From Ehretia macrophylla (taxonomy: Eukaryota; Streptophyta; Magnoliopsida; Boraginales; Ehretiaceae), in NCBI GenBank assembly GCA_037974665.1, contig CM075773.1, positions 31,196,853 through 31,260,852 on the forward strand: a stretch of DNA of 64,000 nt, written 5' to 3'. The first letter of the stretch is position 1. Every line of letters starts with the position of its first letter. Of the stretch, positions 22,990-33,560 are shown piece by piece. A program made the translations under genes and the position numbers. The notes below the pieces were generated by a model, which had not been told where the DNA came from, did not search any database, and was given only the letters and a program-made list of their open reading frames with translations.

Positions 22990-23549
22990 TCCTTTTCATT
23001 TTTTTTGCCCCGTTTAGCCTTGACAACATGCTTTATCCATCACATTTATATTCTCAAGTCCCATGGCATCTTCGGCAAGACAATTTCACATCGCATAGAG
23101 GATGGGCCAGCAAACCTAGGATGTGGGGCTTGTGACCTAGTCTCCATCGCTCCGGTACCCATAACTTTTGATCTGTAAGGAGTTATGCTGTGCACAGCGT
23201 ACCGTTGGAAAGCTCTCTTGGAGCTCTACGACGAGGGTAGTAATCCTACTCAGCTGCACTTATTTTTGGTATCCAAAATCAAACATTTTTATCAGGTTTA
23301 GGTCTCTTTACTTATTTTTAAACTCTTTTTTAGGCCCGAGTCGTTCATCGTGAGCCGCAAAAAGGATGAGAATCCAACTCGTAGAACATTAGAGCGCTCT
23401 ACAACACGTCGATATTACGTCTTGCGGTGATGCTGCGTTGTTGAAGCAGATGGGCTAACAATATGCCCATTAGCCTTTTGAATGGACCGTCCCTCTTGGC
23501 TGGGACTGTGAACAGTCAACACATAAGGGCTTTGCACCCTAAGCATGGG

Positions 23550-23668
23550 AGGTGCAATCATTCCAGTACTATTGCACCGGATCCCATCAGAACTCCGAAG
23601 TGAAGCATGCTTGGGCGAGAGTAGTACTAGGATGGAAAACCCCCTGGGAAGTCCTCGTGTTGTACCCC
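23550..23668 (+). rRNA. 5S rRNA gene copy, diverged
   Basis: Full length. Box A reads GTGAAGCATGC; the intermediate element is intact. Box C is broken (GGATGGAAAACC). Confidence 0.9.
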
Positions 23669-24230
23669 TCTTTTCAATTTTTTTTTGCCTCGTTTAGCCT
23701 TGCCAAGATGCTTTATCCATCACATTTATATTCTCGAGTCATAAGGCATATTGGGCAAGACAACTTCGCATCGTGTAAAGGCGGGGCCCGCAAACCTAGG
23801 GCGTGGGGCCTGTGACCTGGTCTCTGTCTCTCCGGTGCCCACAACTTTTTATCTGTAAGGAGTTCTGCGGTGCACAGCATACCATTGGAAAGCTCTCTGG
23901 GAGCTCTACGATGGGGACAGCAAGCCTGCTCGGCTGCATCTATTTTTGTTACCCAAACTTGAATGTTTTCATCAGTTTTGGATATCATTTCTTCTTTTTG
24001 CAGTATTTTTTAGGCCCGAGTCGTTTGTCGTGAGCTACAAAAAGGATGAGAAAACAACTCACGGAACATTAGAGGGCTCTAAAATGCGTCGATATCACGT
24101 CTTGCAGTGATGTTGTGTTATTGAAGCAAATGTGTTGTCGATAAGCCCATTGGGCCTTTTGAATAGGTCGTCTCTCTTGGCTGGGATTGTGAACCATTAA
24201 CACATAAAGGCTTTGCACCCTCAACAATAC

Positions 24231-24349
24231 GGGTGCGATCATACCAGCACCAATGCACTGGTTCCCATCAGAACTCCGAAGTTAAGCATGCTTGGACGAG
24301 AATAGTACTAGGATGGGTGACCCCCTGGGAAGTCCTCGTGTTACACTTC
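24231..24349 (+). rRNA. 5S rRNA gene copy, diverged
   Basis: Full length. Box C is intact; box A has GCATGC and the intermediate element CGAGAA. The 3' end reads TTACACTT, so terminal pairing with the 5' end is lost. Confidence 0.9.
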
Positions 24350-24907
24350 CTTTTCATTTTTATTTCACCCCATTTTGCCTTGCCAAGATGCTTTATCCAT
24401 CACATTTATATTCTTGAGTCCCACGGCATCTTGGGAAAGACAACTTCGCATCGCTTAGAGGCAAGGCCTACAAACCTAGGGGGTGGGCTTGTGACCAGGT
24501 CTCCGTCGTTCCGGTGCCCATAACTTTTGATCCATAAGGTGTTATGTGGCACACAGCATACCGTTGGAAAGCTCTCCGGGAACTCTACGATGGGGGAAAC
24601 AAGCCTGCTTGGCTGTGCCTATTTTCAGTACCCAAAATCAAACGTTCATCAGTTTTGGGCATCATTTCTGCCTTTTGCACAGTTTTTTAGGCCTAGGTCG
24701 TTCGTCATGAGCCGCGAAAAGGATGGGAACCCAACTCATAGAACATTGGAGGGCTCTACAATGCATCGATATCACGTCTTGCGGTGATGTTGCGTTGTTG
24801 AAGCAGATGGGCTGTTAATAAGCCTATTGGGCCTTTTGAATGGGTCGTCTCTCTTGGCTGGGACAGTGGACCATCAACACTTAAGGGCTTTGCAACCTCA
24901 GCATGAC

Positions 24908-25026
24908 GGGTGCAATCATACCAGTACTAATTCACCATAACCTATCAGAACTACGAAGTTAAGCGTGCTTGGGCGAGAGTAGTACTAGGATGGGTGACCC
25001 TTTGGGAAGTCCTCGTGTTGCACCTC
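24908..25026 (+). rRNA. 5S rRNA gene copy, diverged
   Basis: ATTCACC class with TGGAC upstream. Box A, the intermediate element and the box C core are intact. The 5' domain is altered (CATAACCTATC), so RNA folding would suffer more than promoter function. Confidence 0.9.
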
Positions 25027-25587
25027 TTTTTTCATTTTTTTTTGCCCTATTTAGCCTTGCCATGATGCTTTATCCATCACATTTATATTCTCGAGTCCCA
25101 CGCCATCTTGGGCAAGACAACTTCGCATTGTGTAGAGGCTGGGCCCGCATACCTAAGGTATGGGGCTTGTGACCGGGTCTCCGTCGCTTCGATACCCATA
25201 ACTTTTGATCCATGAGGAGGTATACAGCTCACAGCATATCGTTGGAAAATTCTCCGGTAGCTCTACGATGGGGTCAACAAGCTTGCTCGGCTGTGCCTAT
25301 TTTTGGTACCCAAAATCGAACATTTTCATCAATTTTTGGCATCTTTTCTTATTTTTGCTCTAATTTTTAGGCTCGTGTCGTTTGTCATGAGCCTCAAAAA
25401 GGATGATAACCCAACTGACGGAACATTAAAGGGCTCTGCAACATGTCGATATCACGTCTTGCGGTGATGCTGCTTTGTTTAAGTAAAAGGGATGTCGATA
25501 AGCCCATTGGGCCTTTTGAATAGGTCGTCTCTCTTGGCTGGGACTGTGAACTGTCAATACATAAGGGCTTTGCGCCCTCAGCATGAC

Positions 25588-25706
25588 AGGTGCGATCATA
25601 CCAGCAGTAATGCATCGGATCCTATCAGAACTCTCAAGTTAACCGTGGTTGGACGACAGTAGTAATAGAACGGATGACCACCTGGGAAGTCCTCGTGTCG
25701 CACCCC
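25588..25706 (+). rRNA. 5S rRNA gene copy, heavily diverged
   Basis: Changes in every promoter element (TTAACCGTGG, CGACAG, AGAACGGATGACC), and the 3' end reads GTCGCACCC. Confidence 0.9.
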
Positions 25707-26265
25707 CCTTTTCATTTTTTTTGCCCGGTTTAGCCTTGCCAAGATGCTTTATCCATGACATTTATATTCTTGAGTCCTACGGCATCTTGGGCAAGACAGC
25801 ATCGCATCGCGTAGAGACTGGGCCCGCAAACCTATGGGGTGGGGGCTGTGACCAGGTCTCCGTTGCCCCGATGCCCATAACTTTTGATCTGTAAGGAGTT
25901 ATGCGGCACACAGCATACTGTTGGAAAGCACTCCAGGAGCTCTACAACAGGGGCATCTAGCCTGCTTGGCTGTGCCTGTTTTCGATACCCAAAATGGAAT
26001 ATTTTCATTAGTTTTGGGCATCTTTTCCTCTTTTTGCACTATTTTTTAAGCCCGGGTCGTTCGTTGTGAGCTGCAAAAAGGACGAGAACCCAAGTCGTTG
26101 AACATTGGAGGGCTCTACAATGCGTTGATATCACATCTTGCGGTGATGCTGCGTTGTTGAAACAGATAGGCTGTCGATAAACCCATTAGCCTTTTGAATG
26201 GGCCGTCTCTCTTGGCTGGGACTGTGAACCGTCAACACATAAGTGCTTTGCACCCTCAGCATGAC

Positions 26266-26383
26266 GGGTACGATCATACTAGCACAAATGCACCTGATCC
26301 CATCAGAACTCCGAAGTTAAGCAAGCTTGAGCGAGAGTAGTAATAGGATGGGTGACCCCTTGGGAAGTCCTCGTGTTGCACCC
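26266..26383 (+). rRNA. 5S rRNA gene copy, diverged
   Basis: Full length. Box A has GCAAGCTTGAG; the intermediate element is intact. Box C is intact apart from a CCCCTTGG end. Confidence 0.9.
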
Positions 26384-26923
26384 TTCTTTTCTTTTTTTTT
26401 TTTCCTCGTTTACCCTTCCCAAGATGCTTTATCCATGACTTTTATATTCTCAAGTCCCATGGTATCTAGGGCAAGACAACATCACATAGCATAGAGGCTG
26501 AGCCCTCAAACCTAGGGGGTAGGGCCAATGCCCATAACTTTTTATCTGTAAGGAGTTATGCGGCGTACAACATACTATTGGAAAGCTCTCCGGGAGCTCT
26601 ACGACGAGGGAAACAAGCCTGCTTGGCTGCACTTGTTTTAGGTACCCAAAATTGAAAATTTTCATCAATTTTGAGCATCTTTTCTTCTTTTTGGGCTCTT
26701 TTTTAGGCCTAGGTCATTCGTCATGAGCCGCGAAAAGGATGAGAACCCAACTCACGAAACATTAGAGGGCTCTACAACATGTCGATATTACATCTTGTGG
26801 TGATGTTGCGTTGTTGAAGCAAAAGGGCTATCGATAAGCCCATTGGGCCTATTGAATGGGCTGTCTCTCGTGGTAGGGATTGTGAACCATTAACACATAA
26901 GGGCTTTGCACCCTCAGCACGAC

Positions 26924-27041
26924 GGGTGCGATCATACCAACACTAATGCACCAGATCCTATCAGAACTCATAAGTTAAGCGTGCTTGGGCGAGAGCAGTA
27001 CTAGGATGGGTGACCCTCTGCGAAGTCCTCGTGTGGGACCC
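26924..27041 (+). rRNA. 5S rRNA gene copy, diverged
   Basis: Box A, the intermediate element and the box C core are present. GAGCAG follows the intermediate element, CTCATAAG precedes box A, and the 3' end is GTGTGGGACC. Confidence 0.9.
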
Positions 27042-27509
27042 CCCTTTTTCATTTTTTTTGCTCTGTTTTTCCTTGCCAAGATGCTTTATCCATCACATTT
27101 ATATTCTCGAGTCCCACGGCATCTTGGGCAAGACAACTTCACATCACGTAGAGGCTGGGCCAGTAAACCTAGGGTGTGGGGCCTTTGACCTGGTCTCCTT
27201 CGTTCCCTTGCCCATAAGTTTTGATCCGTAAGGAGTTATGGGACACACAGCATACCGTTCGAAAGATCTCTTGGACCTCTACGATGGGGGCAGCAATCCT
27301 GCTCGGCTGCGCCTGTTTTCAATACCCAAAATCGAATATTTTCATCAGATTGAGCATCTTTTCTTCTTTTTACATTATTTTTTCGCCTCGGGTCGTTCGT
27401 CCTGATCCTCGAAAAAGACGAGAACCCATTGGGCCGTTTGAATAGGTTGTCTCTCTTGGTTGGGACTGTGAACCATCAACACATAAAGGCTTTGCACCCT
27501 CAGTATGAC

Positions 27510-27627
27510 AGGTACGATCATTCTAGCACTAATTCACCAGATCCCATCAGAACTCCGAAGTTAAGCGTGCTTGGGTGAGAATAGTACTAGGATGGGTGAC
27601 CCTCTGGGAAGTCTTCGTGTTGAACCG
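27510..27627 (+). rRNA. 5S rRNA gene copy, diverged
   Basis: ATTCACC class. Box A is intact, the intermediate element reads TGAGAA, and box C has CCCTCTGG. The 3' end is TTGAACCG. Its upstream spacer lost about 90 bp near 27427. Confidence 0.9.
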
Positions 27628-28186
27628 CTCTTTTCATTTTTTTTGCCCCGTTTAGCCTTCCCAAGATGCTTTATCGATGACATTTATATTCTCGAGTGCC
27701 ATGACATTTTCGGCAAGATAACATCGTATCGCATAGAGGCTGGGCCCGCAAACCTATGGGGTAGGGCCTGTGACCAGGTCTCTTTCGCTCCGGAGCCCAT
27801 AACTTTTGATCTGTAAGGAGTTATGCTGCGCACAACATACCGTTGGAAAACTCTCTGGGAACTCCACAATCTGGGCAGTAAGCCTGCTCGGCTGCGCCTG
27901 TTTTATGTACCCAAAATCGAATGTTTCATCAATTTTGAGCATCTATTCTTCTTTTTGCACTGTTTTTAAGGCCCGGGTCGTTCGTCATGAGCCGCAAAAA
28001 TGACGAGAACCCAACTCAAGGAACATTAGAGGGCTCTACAATGCATCGATATCACGTCTTGTGGTGATGTTGCGTTGTTGAAGCAGATGCGCTGTCGATA
28101 AGCCCATTGGCCTTTTGAATGGGCCGTCTCTCTTGGCTAGAACTGTGAATAGTCAACACATAAGGGCTTTGTACCCTAAGCATGAC

Positions 28187-28304
28187 GAGTGCGATCATAC
28201 CAGTACTAATGCATCGGATCCCATCAGAACTCCGAAGTTAAGCGTGCTTGGGCGAAAGTAGTACTAAGATGGGTGACCCCTTGGGAAATCCTCGTGTTGC
28301 ACCT
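28187..28304 (+). rRNA. 5S rRNA gene copy, diverged
   Basis: Box A is intact; the intermediate element is CGAAAG and box C AAGATGGGTGACC. Type N (TGAAC, ATGCA) in the alternating dimer region. Confidence 0.9.
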
Positions 28305-28864
28305 CTCTTTTCATTTTTTTGTACCGTTTTGCCTTGAAAAGATGCTTTATCCATCACATTTATATTCTCGAGTCCCATGGCATCTTTGGTAAGACAACTT
28401 CGCATTGCGTAGAGGTGGGGCCCGCAATCCTAGGGCGTAGGGCCTGTGACCTGTTCTTCGTAGCTTCGATGCCCATAACTTTTGATCTGTAAGGTGTTAT
28501 GTGGCAGACAACATACCGTTGGAAAGCTTTCTAGGAGCTCTACGATGGGGGCAACAAGCCTTCTCAGCTGCGCCTATTTTCAGTATTCAAAATCAAACAT
28601 TTTCATCAATTTTGTGCATCTTTTCTTCCTTTTGAGCTATTTTTTAGGCCTGGATCGTTCGTCGTGAGCTGCGAAAAGGATGAGAACCCAACTAACGAAA
28701 AATTAGAGGGCTCTACAATGCGTTGATATCACACCTTTCGGTGATGTTGCGTTGTTGAAGCAGATGGGCTGTTGATAAGCCTATTGGGTATTTTGAATAG
28801 GCCGTCTCTCTTGGCTGGGATAGTGGACCATCAACACCTAAGGGCTTTGCACCCTTAGCATGAT

Positions 28865-28982
28865 GGGTACGATCATACCAGTACAAATTCACCAGATCCC
28901 ATCAGAACTCTGAAGTTAAGCGTGCTTGGGAGAGAGTAGTACTAGGATGGGTGACCCCTTGGGAAGTCCTCGTGTTGCGCCC
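28865..28982 (+). rRNA. 5S rRNA gene copy, diverged
   Basis: Box A and the box C core are intact; the intermediate element is AGAGAG. Type T of the dimer (TGGACC upstream, ATTCACCAG in the gene, AAGCCTATTGGG in the spacer). Confidence 0.9.
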
Positions 28983-29542
28983 TCCTTTTCCTTTTTTTTG
29001 TGCCGTTTAGCCTTTCCAAGATGCTTTATCCATCATATTTATATTCTCGAGTACCACGGTATCTTGGGCAAGACAACTTCGCTTCGCGCAAAGGCTAGGC
29101 CCTCAAACCGAAGACGTGGGGCCTGTGACCAGGTCCCCGTCGCTCTGGTACCCATAACTTTTGATCCGTAAGTAGTTTTGTGATGCATAGCAAACTGTTG
29201 GGAAGTTCTGCGGGAGCTCTAAGACAGGGGTGGCAAACCTGCTCGGCTGTGCCTTTTTTCGGTACCCAAAACCGAACATTTTCATCAGTTTCGGGCCATT
29301 TTTCTTCTTTTTGTGCCATTTTTAAGGCTCGGGTCATTTGTCGTGAGCCCCGAAAAGATGAGAATGCAACTCACTGAACATTAGAGGGCTCTACAATGTG
29401 TCGATATCATGTCCTGTGGTGATGCTGCTTTGTTGAACCAGATGGGTTGTCGATAAGCCCATTGGGTCTTTTGAATGGGCCGTCTCTCCTTGCTGGGACA
29501 GTGAACCGTCAACACATAAGGGCTTTGCACCATCAACATGAC

Positions 29543-29661
29543 GGGAGCGATCATACCAGCACTAATGCACGGGATCCCATCAGAACTCCGAAGTTAAGCA
29601 TGCTTGGGCAAGAGTAGTACTAGGATAGGTGACGCCGTAGGAAGTCCAATTGTTGCACCCC
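29543..29661 (+). rRNA. 5S rRNA gene copy, diverged
   Basis: Type N of the dimer. Box A has GCATGC, the intermediate element CAAGAG, and box C GGATAGGTGACGCCG. The end is GTCCAATTG. Confidence 0.9.
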
Positions 29662-30221
29662 TCTTTTCATTTTTTTTGCCCGGTTTAGCCTTGCGAAGAT
29701 GCTTTATCCATGACATTTATATTCTTGAGTCCCAAGGCATCTTGGGCAAGACAACATCATATCGCGTAGTGGCTGGGCCCGGAAACCTAAGGGATAGGGC
29801 ATGTGACCAGGTCTCCGTTACTCCGGTGACCATAACTTTTGATCCGTAAGATGTTATGCGGCGCACAACATACCGTTAGAAAGCTCTCCGGGAGCTCTAT
29901 GATTGGGGCAACAAGCCTTCTTGGCTGCACCTATTTTCGGTACCCAAAATGAAAAGTTTTCATTAGTTTTATGTATCTTTTTATCCTTTTCCACTATTTT
30001 TTTGTCCTGGATCGTTAGTCGTGAGCCTCGAAAAGGACGAGAACCCAACTTACGGAACATTAGAGGGATCTACAACACGTTGATATCACGTCTTTCGGTG
30101 ATGTTGCGTTGTTGAAGCAGATGGGCTATTGATAAGCCTATTGGGCGTTTTGAATGGGTTGTCTCTCTTGGCTGGGACTGTGGACCATCAACACCTAAGG
30201 GCTTTGCACCCTCAGCAAGAC

Positions 30222-30339
30222 GGATGCGATTATACCAGTACAAATTCACCAGATCCCATTAGAACTCTAAAGTTAAGCGTGCTTGGACTAGAGTAGTACT
30301 AGGATAGGTGACCCCCTGGGAAGTCTTCTTGTTGCACCC
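30222..30339 (+). rRNA. 5S rRNA gene copy, diverged
   Basis: Type T of the dimer. Box A is intact up to CTTGG; the intermediate element is broken (ACTAGAG) and box C has GGATAGGTGACC. Confidence 0.9.
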
Positions 30340-30901
30340 TTCTTTTCATTTTTTTTTGCCGCGTTTAGCCTTGCCAAGATGCTCTATCCATCACATTTTT
30401 ATTCTTGAGTCCCACGGCATCTTGGGAAAGACAACTTCGCATGGCGTAGAGGCTGGGCCCGCAAACCTAGGATGTGGGGCTTGTGACCTGGTTTCCGTCG
30501 CTCCGGTGCCCATGACTTTTGATTCGTAAGGACTTATGCGGCGCACAACATACCGTTGGAAAGCTCTCCAGGAGTTCTACGACGGGGGTACCAAGCTTGC
30601 TCGGCTGCACCTATTTTCGGTACCCAAAATCAAATATTTTTATCAGTTTTGGGTATATTTTCTTCTTTTTGCGCTGATTTTTAGGCTCGGGTCATTCGTT
30701 GTGAGCCACGAAAAGGACGAGAACCTAACTTGAGGAACATTAGGGGGCTCTAAAATTCATCGATATAACGTCTTGCGGTGATGCTGCTTTGTTGAAGCAG
30801 ATGGGTTGTCAATAAGCCCATTGGGCCTTTTCAATGGGCCATCTCTCTTCGCTGGGACTATCAACCGTCAACACATAAGGGCTTTGCACTATCAACATGA
30901 C

Positions 30902-31019
30902 GGGTGCGATCATACCAGTACTAATACACCAGATCCCATTAGAACTCCGAAGTTAAGCATATTAGGGCGAGAGTAGTACTAGGATGGGTGACCCCCTGCG
31001 ATGTCCTCGTGTTGCACCC
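30902..31019 (+). rRNA. 5S rRNA gene copy, diverged
   Basis: Type N of the dimer. Box A is damaged (GCATATTAGGG). The intermediate element and the box C core are intact. CTGCGATG follows box C. Confidence 0.9.
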
Positions 31020-31581
31020 CCTTTTCATTTTTTTTTGGCCCTATTTTGCCTTGCCAAGATGCTTTATCCAACACATTTATATTCCCAAGTCCCACGGCAT
31101 ATTGGAAAAGACAACTTCGCATCGCATAGAGGCAGGGCCTGCAAACCTAGGGTATGGTGCCTGTGACCAGGTCTCCGTCTTTCCGGTGCCCATAACTTTT
31201 GATCCGTAAGGAGTTATGTGGTGCACAACATACCATTGGAAAGCTCTCTGGGAGCTCTACGACAGGTGCAACAAGCCTACTCGGCTGTGCCTATTTTCAA
31301 TACCCAAAATTAAACTTTTTCATCAGTTTTGGGCATCTTTTCTTCATTTTACACTATTTTTTAGGCCTGGGTCATTCATCGTGAGATGTAAAAAGCACGA
31401 TAACCCAACTCACTGAACAGTAGAGGGATTTACAATGCGTCGATATCATGTCTTGTGGTGATGTTGTGTTGTTGAAGCAGATGGGTTGTTGATAAGCCTA
31501 TTGGGTCTTTTGAATGGGCCGTCTTTCTTGGCTGGGACTGTGGACCATCAACGCCTAAGCGCTTTGCACCCTCAGCATGAC

Positions 31582-31700
31582 GGGTGCGATCATACCAGTA
31601 CTAATTCACTAGATCCCATTAGAACTCCGAAGTTAAGCCTGCTTGAACGAGAGCATTACTAGGATGGGTGACCCCTTGTGATGTCCTCGTGTTGCACCCC
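31582..31700 (+). rRNA. 5S rRNA gene copy, diverged
   Basis: Type T of the dimer. Box A ends GCCTGCTTGAAC; the region after the intermediate element is GAGCATTAC. The box C core is intact. Confidence 0.9.
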
Positions 31701-32258
31701 CCTTTTCAATTTTTTTTGCCCCGTTTAGCCTTGCCAAGATGCATTATCCATAACATTTATATTTTGGAGTCCCTCGGCATCTTGGGGAAGACATCTTCGC
31801 ATTGCGTAGAGGCTGGGCCTACAAACCTAGGGTGTGGGGCCTGTGACTTGGTCTCCGTTGCTCAGGTGCCCATAACTTTTGATCCGTCAGGAGTTATGCG
31901 GTGCACAGCATACCGTTGGAAAGCTCCTGTGGAGCTCTACGACGGGGGCCACAATCCTGCTCAGCTGCGCTGGTTTTTAGTACCCAAAATTGAAGGTTTT
32001 CATCAGTTTTAGCCATTTTTCTTCTTTTTACACTATTTTTTAGTCCGGGTCGTTCGTCGTGAGCCGCGAAAAGGACGTGAACCCAACTTACAAAACATTA
32101 GAGGGCTCTACAACGCTTCGATATCACAACTTGTGGTGATGCTACATTGTTGAAGTAGATGGGCTATCGATAAGCCCATTGGCCTTTTGAATGGGTCGTT
32201 TCTCTTGGCTGGGACTGTGAACAGTCAACACATAAAAGCTTTGAACCCTAAACATGAC

Positions 32259-32376
32259 GGGTGCGATCATACCAGTACTAATGCACCGGATCCCATCAGA
32301 ACTCCGAAGTTAAGCGTGCTTGGGCGAGAGTAGTACTAGGATGGGTGCCGTCGTGGGAAATCCTCGTGTTGCACCC
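32259..32376 (+). rRNA. 5S rRNA gene copy, box C damaged
   Basis: The first 88 positions are almost consensus (one change, AGTAC), with box A and the intermediate element intact. Box C then breaks (GGGTGCCGTCGTGG). A clear case of localised damage. Confidence 0.91.
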
Positions 32377-32934
32377 TTATTTTCATTTTTTTCCCCGTTT
32401 AGCCTTGCCAAGATTCTTTATCCATCACATTTATATTCTTGAGTCCCAAGGCATCATGGGCAAGACAACTTCGCATTGCGTAGAGGCAGGGCCCGCAAAC
32501 TTAGGGCGTTGGTCCTGTGACCTGGTCTCCGTCTCTCCGGTGCCCAAAACTTTTGATCCGTAAGGAGTTCTATGGTGCACAGCATACCGTTGGAAACCTC
32601 TCTAGGAGCTCTACGACAGGGGAAGCAAGCCTGCTTGGATGCGCCTATTTTTGGTATCCAAAATCGAACATTTTCATCAGTTTCAGGCCGCTTTTCTTCC
32701 TTTTGCACTATTTTTTTGTCTTGGGTCGTTCGTCGTGAGCCGCGAAAAGGACGAGAACCCAACTCATGGAACATTAGAGGCTCTACAATATTTCGATATC
32801 ACGTTTTGCAGTGATGTTGCGTTGTTGAATCAAATGGGCTATCGATAAGCCCATTGGGCCTTTTGAATAGGCCGTTTCTCTTGGCTGGGACATTGAGCCA
32901 TCAACACATAAGGGCTTTGCACCCTTAGCATGAC

Positions 32935-33053
32935 GGGTGCGATCATACCAGCACTAATGCACCGGATCCTATCAGAACACCGAAGTTAAGCGTGCTTGGG
33001 CGAGAATAGTTCTAGGATGGGTGACCCTCTAGGAAGTCCTCGTGTTGCACCCC
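32935..33053 (+). rRNA. 5S rRNA gene copy, fairly well preserved
   Basis: Box A is intact, the intermediate element is CGAGAA, the stretch before box C is AGTTCTAGG, and box C ends CCCTCTAGG. The solo LTR lies about 120 bp downstream in its spacer. Confidence 0.91.
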
Positions 33054-33168
33054 CATTTTCTTTTTTTTTTTGCCCTGTTTTGCCTTGCCAAGATGCTTTA
33101 TCCATCACATTTATATTCTCGAGTCCCATGGCGTCTTGGGCAAGACAACTTTGCATCGCGTAGAGTCT

Positions 33169-33173
33169 GGGCC
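33169..33173 (+). repeat. target-site duplication, left copy (GGGCC)
   Basis: Five bases immediately before the solo LTR. They are identical to the five bases after it at 36779-36783 and match the uninterrupted spacer (CTGGGCCCGC). Confidence 0.93.
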
Positions 33174-33177
33174 TGTG

Positions 33178-33560
33178 AGGCCCGACCCCGAATAACGTGT
33201 CTTATCTCAATTTACGTGCCTTAGACCCAGAATTATATGACTGACCTTGGATTACGTGCCTTGTCTTAGTTTTCGTGTCTGCTTCGTCATACGTGCCTTG
33301 ACCCAAAATTGTGTGCCTAATCCTCGATTTAGGTAAGTTACCTCGTTTCATGTGCCCTAACCTTGAATTGCATGTCTTAACCTAGGTTTAAGTGTCATAC
33401 CTTGATTTACGTGCATCGTATCAAATTTTGTGCTTTGCATTGGTTTGCGTGTATTCATTTAGGATTGCGTGCATTTACTTTGGAATCCGTGTATTAGTCT
33501 TGAATTATGTGCCTTACCTCGTAGTTCGTGTTTACCTCATAATGCGTGCCCTAGAACCTA
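33178..33560 (+). repeat. degenerate ~20-bp repeats at LTR start
   Basis: About 15-20 imperfect repeats of the form TTACGTGCCTTGACCTAGAA. This is the expanded version of the short array in the first LTR. Confidence 0.65.

Larger units (their letters stand above)
17941..33173 (+). repeat. tandem 5S rDNA array, block 3 (23 genes, plus strand)
   Basis: Twenty-three 5S genes in register from 18066 to 32935, mostly 676-682 bp apart. Shortened units with spacer deletions lie near 18462 (a 5S-less partial unit), 22197, 22511 and 27427. From about 27.9 to 32.2 kb two unit types alternate. The spacers hold no other gene. The block ends in the spacer at the solo LTR. Confidence 0.93.

Noticed and set aside
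5663..33173. 678 bp as an ancient doubling of 339 bp, given the 341-bp satellite
   Set aside because: The two halves of the 5S unit show no visible similarity. The near 2:1 ratio follows from the size of the deletion and looks like coincidence.
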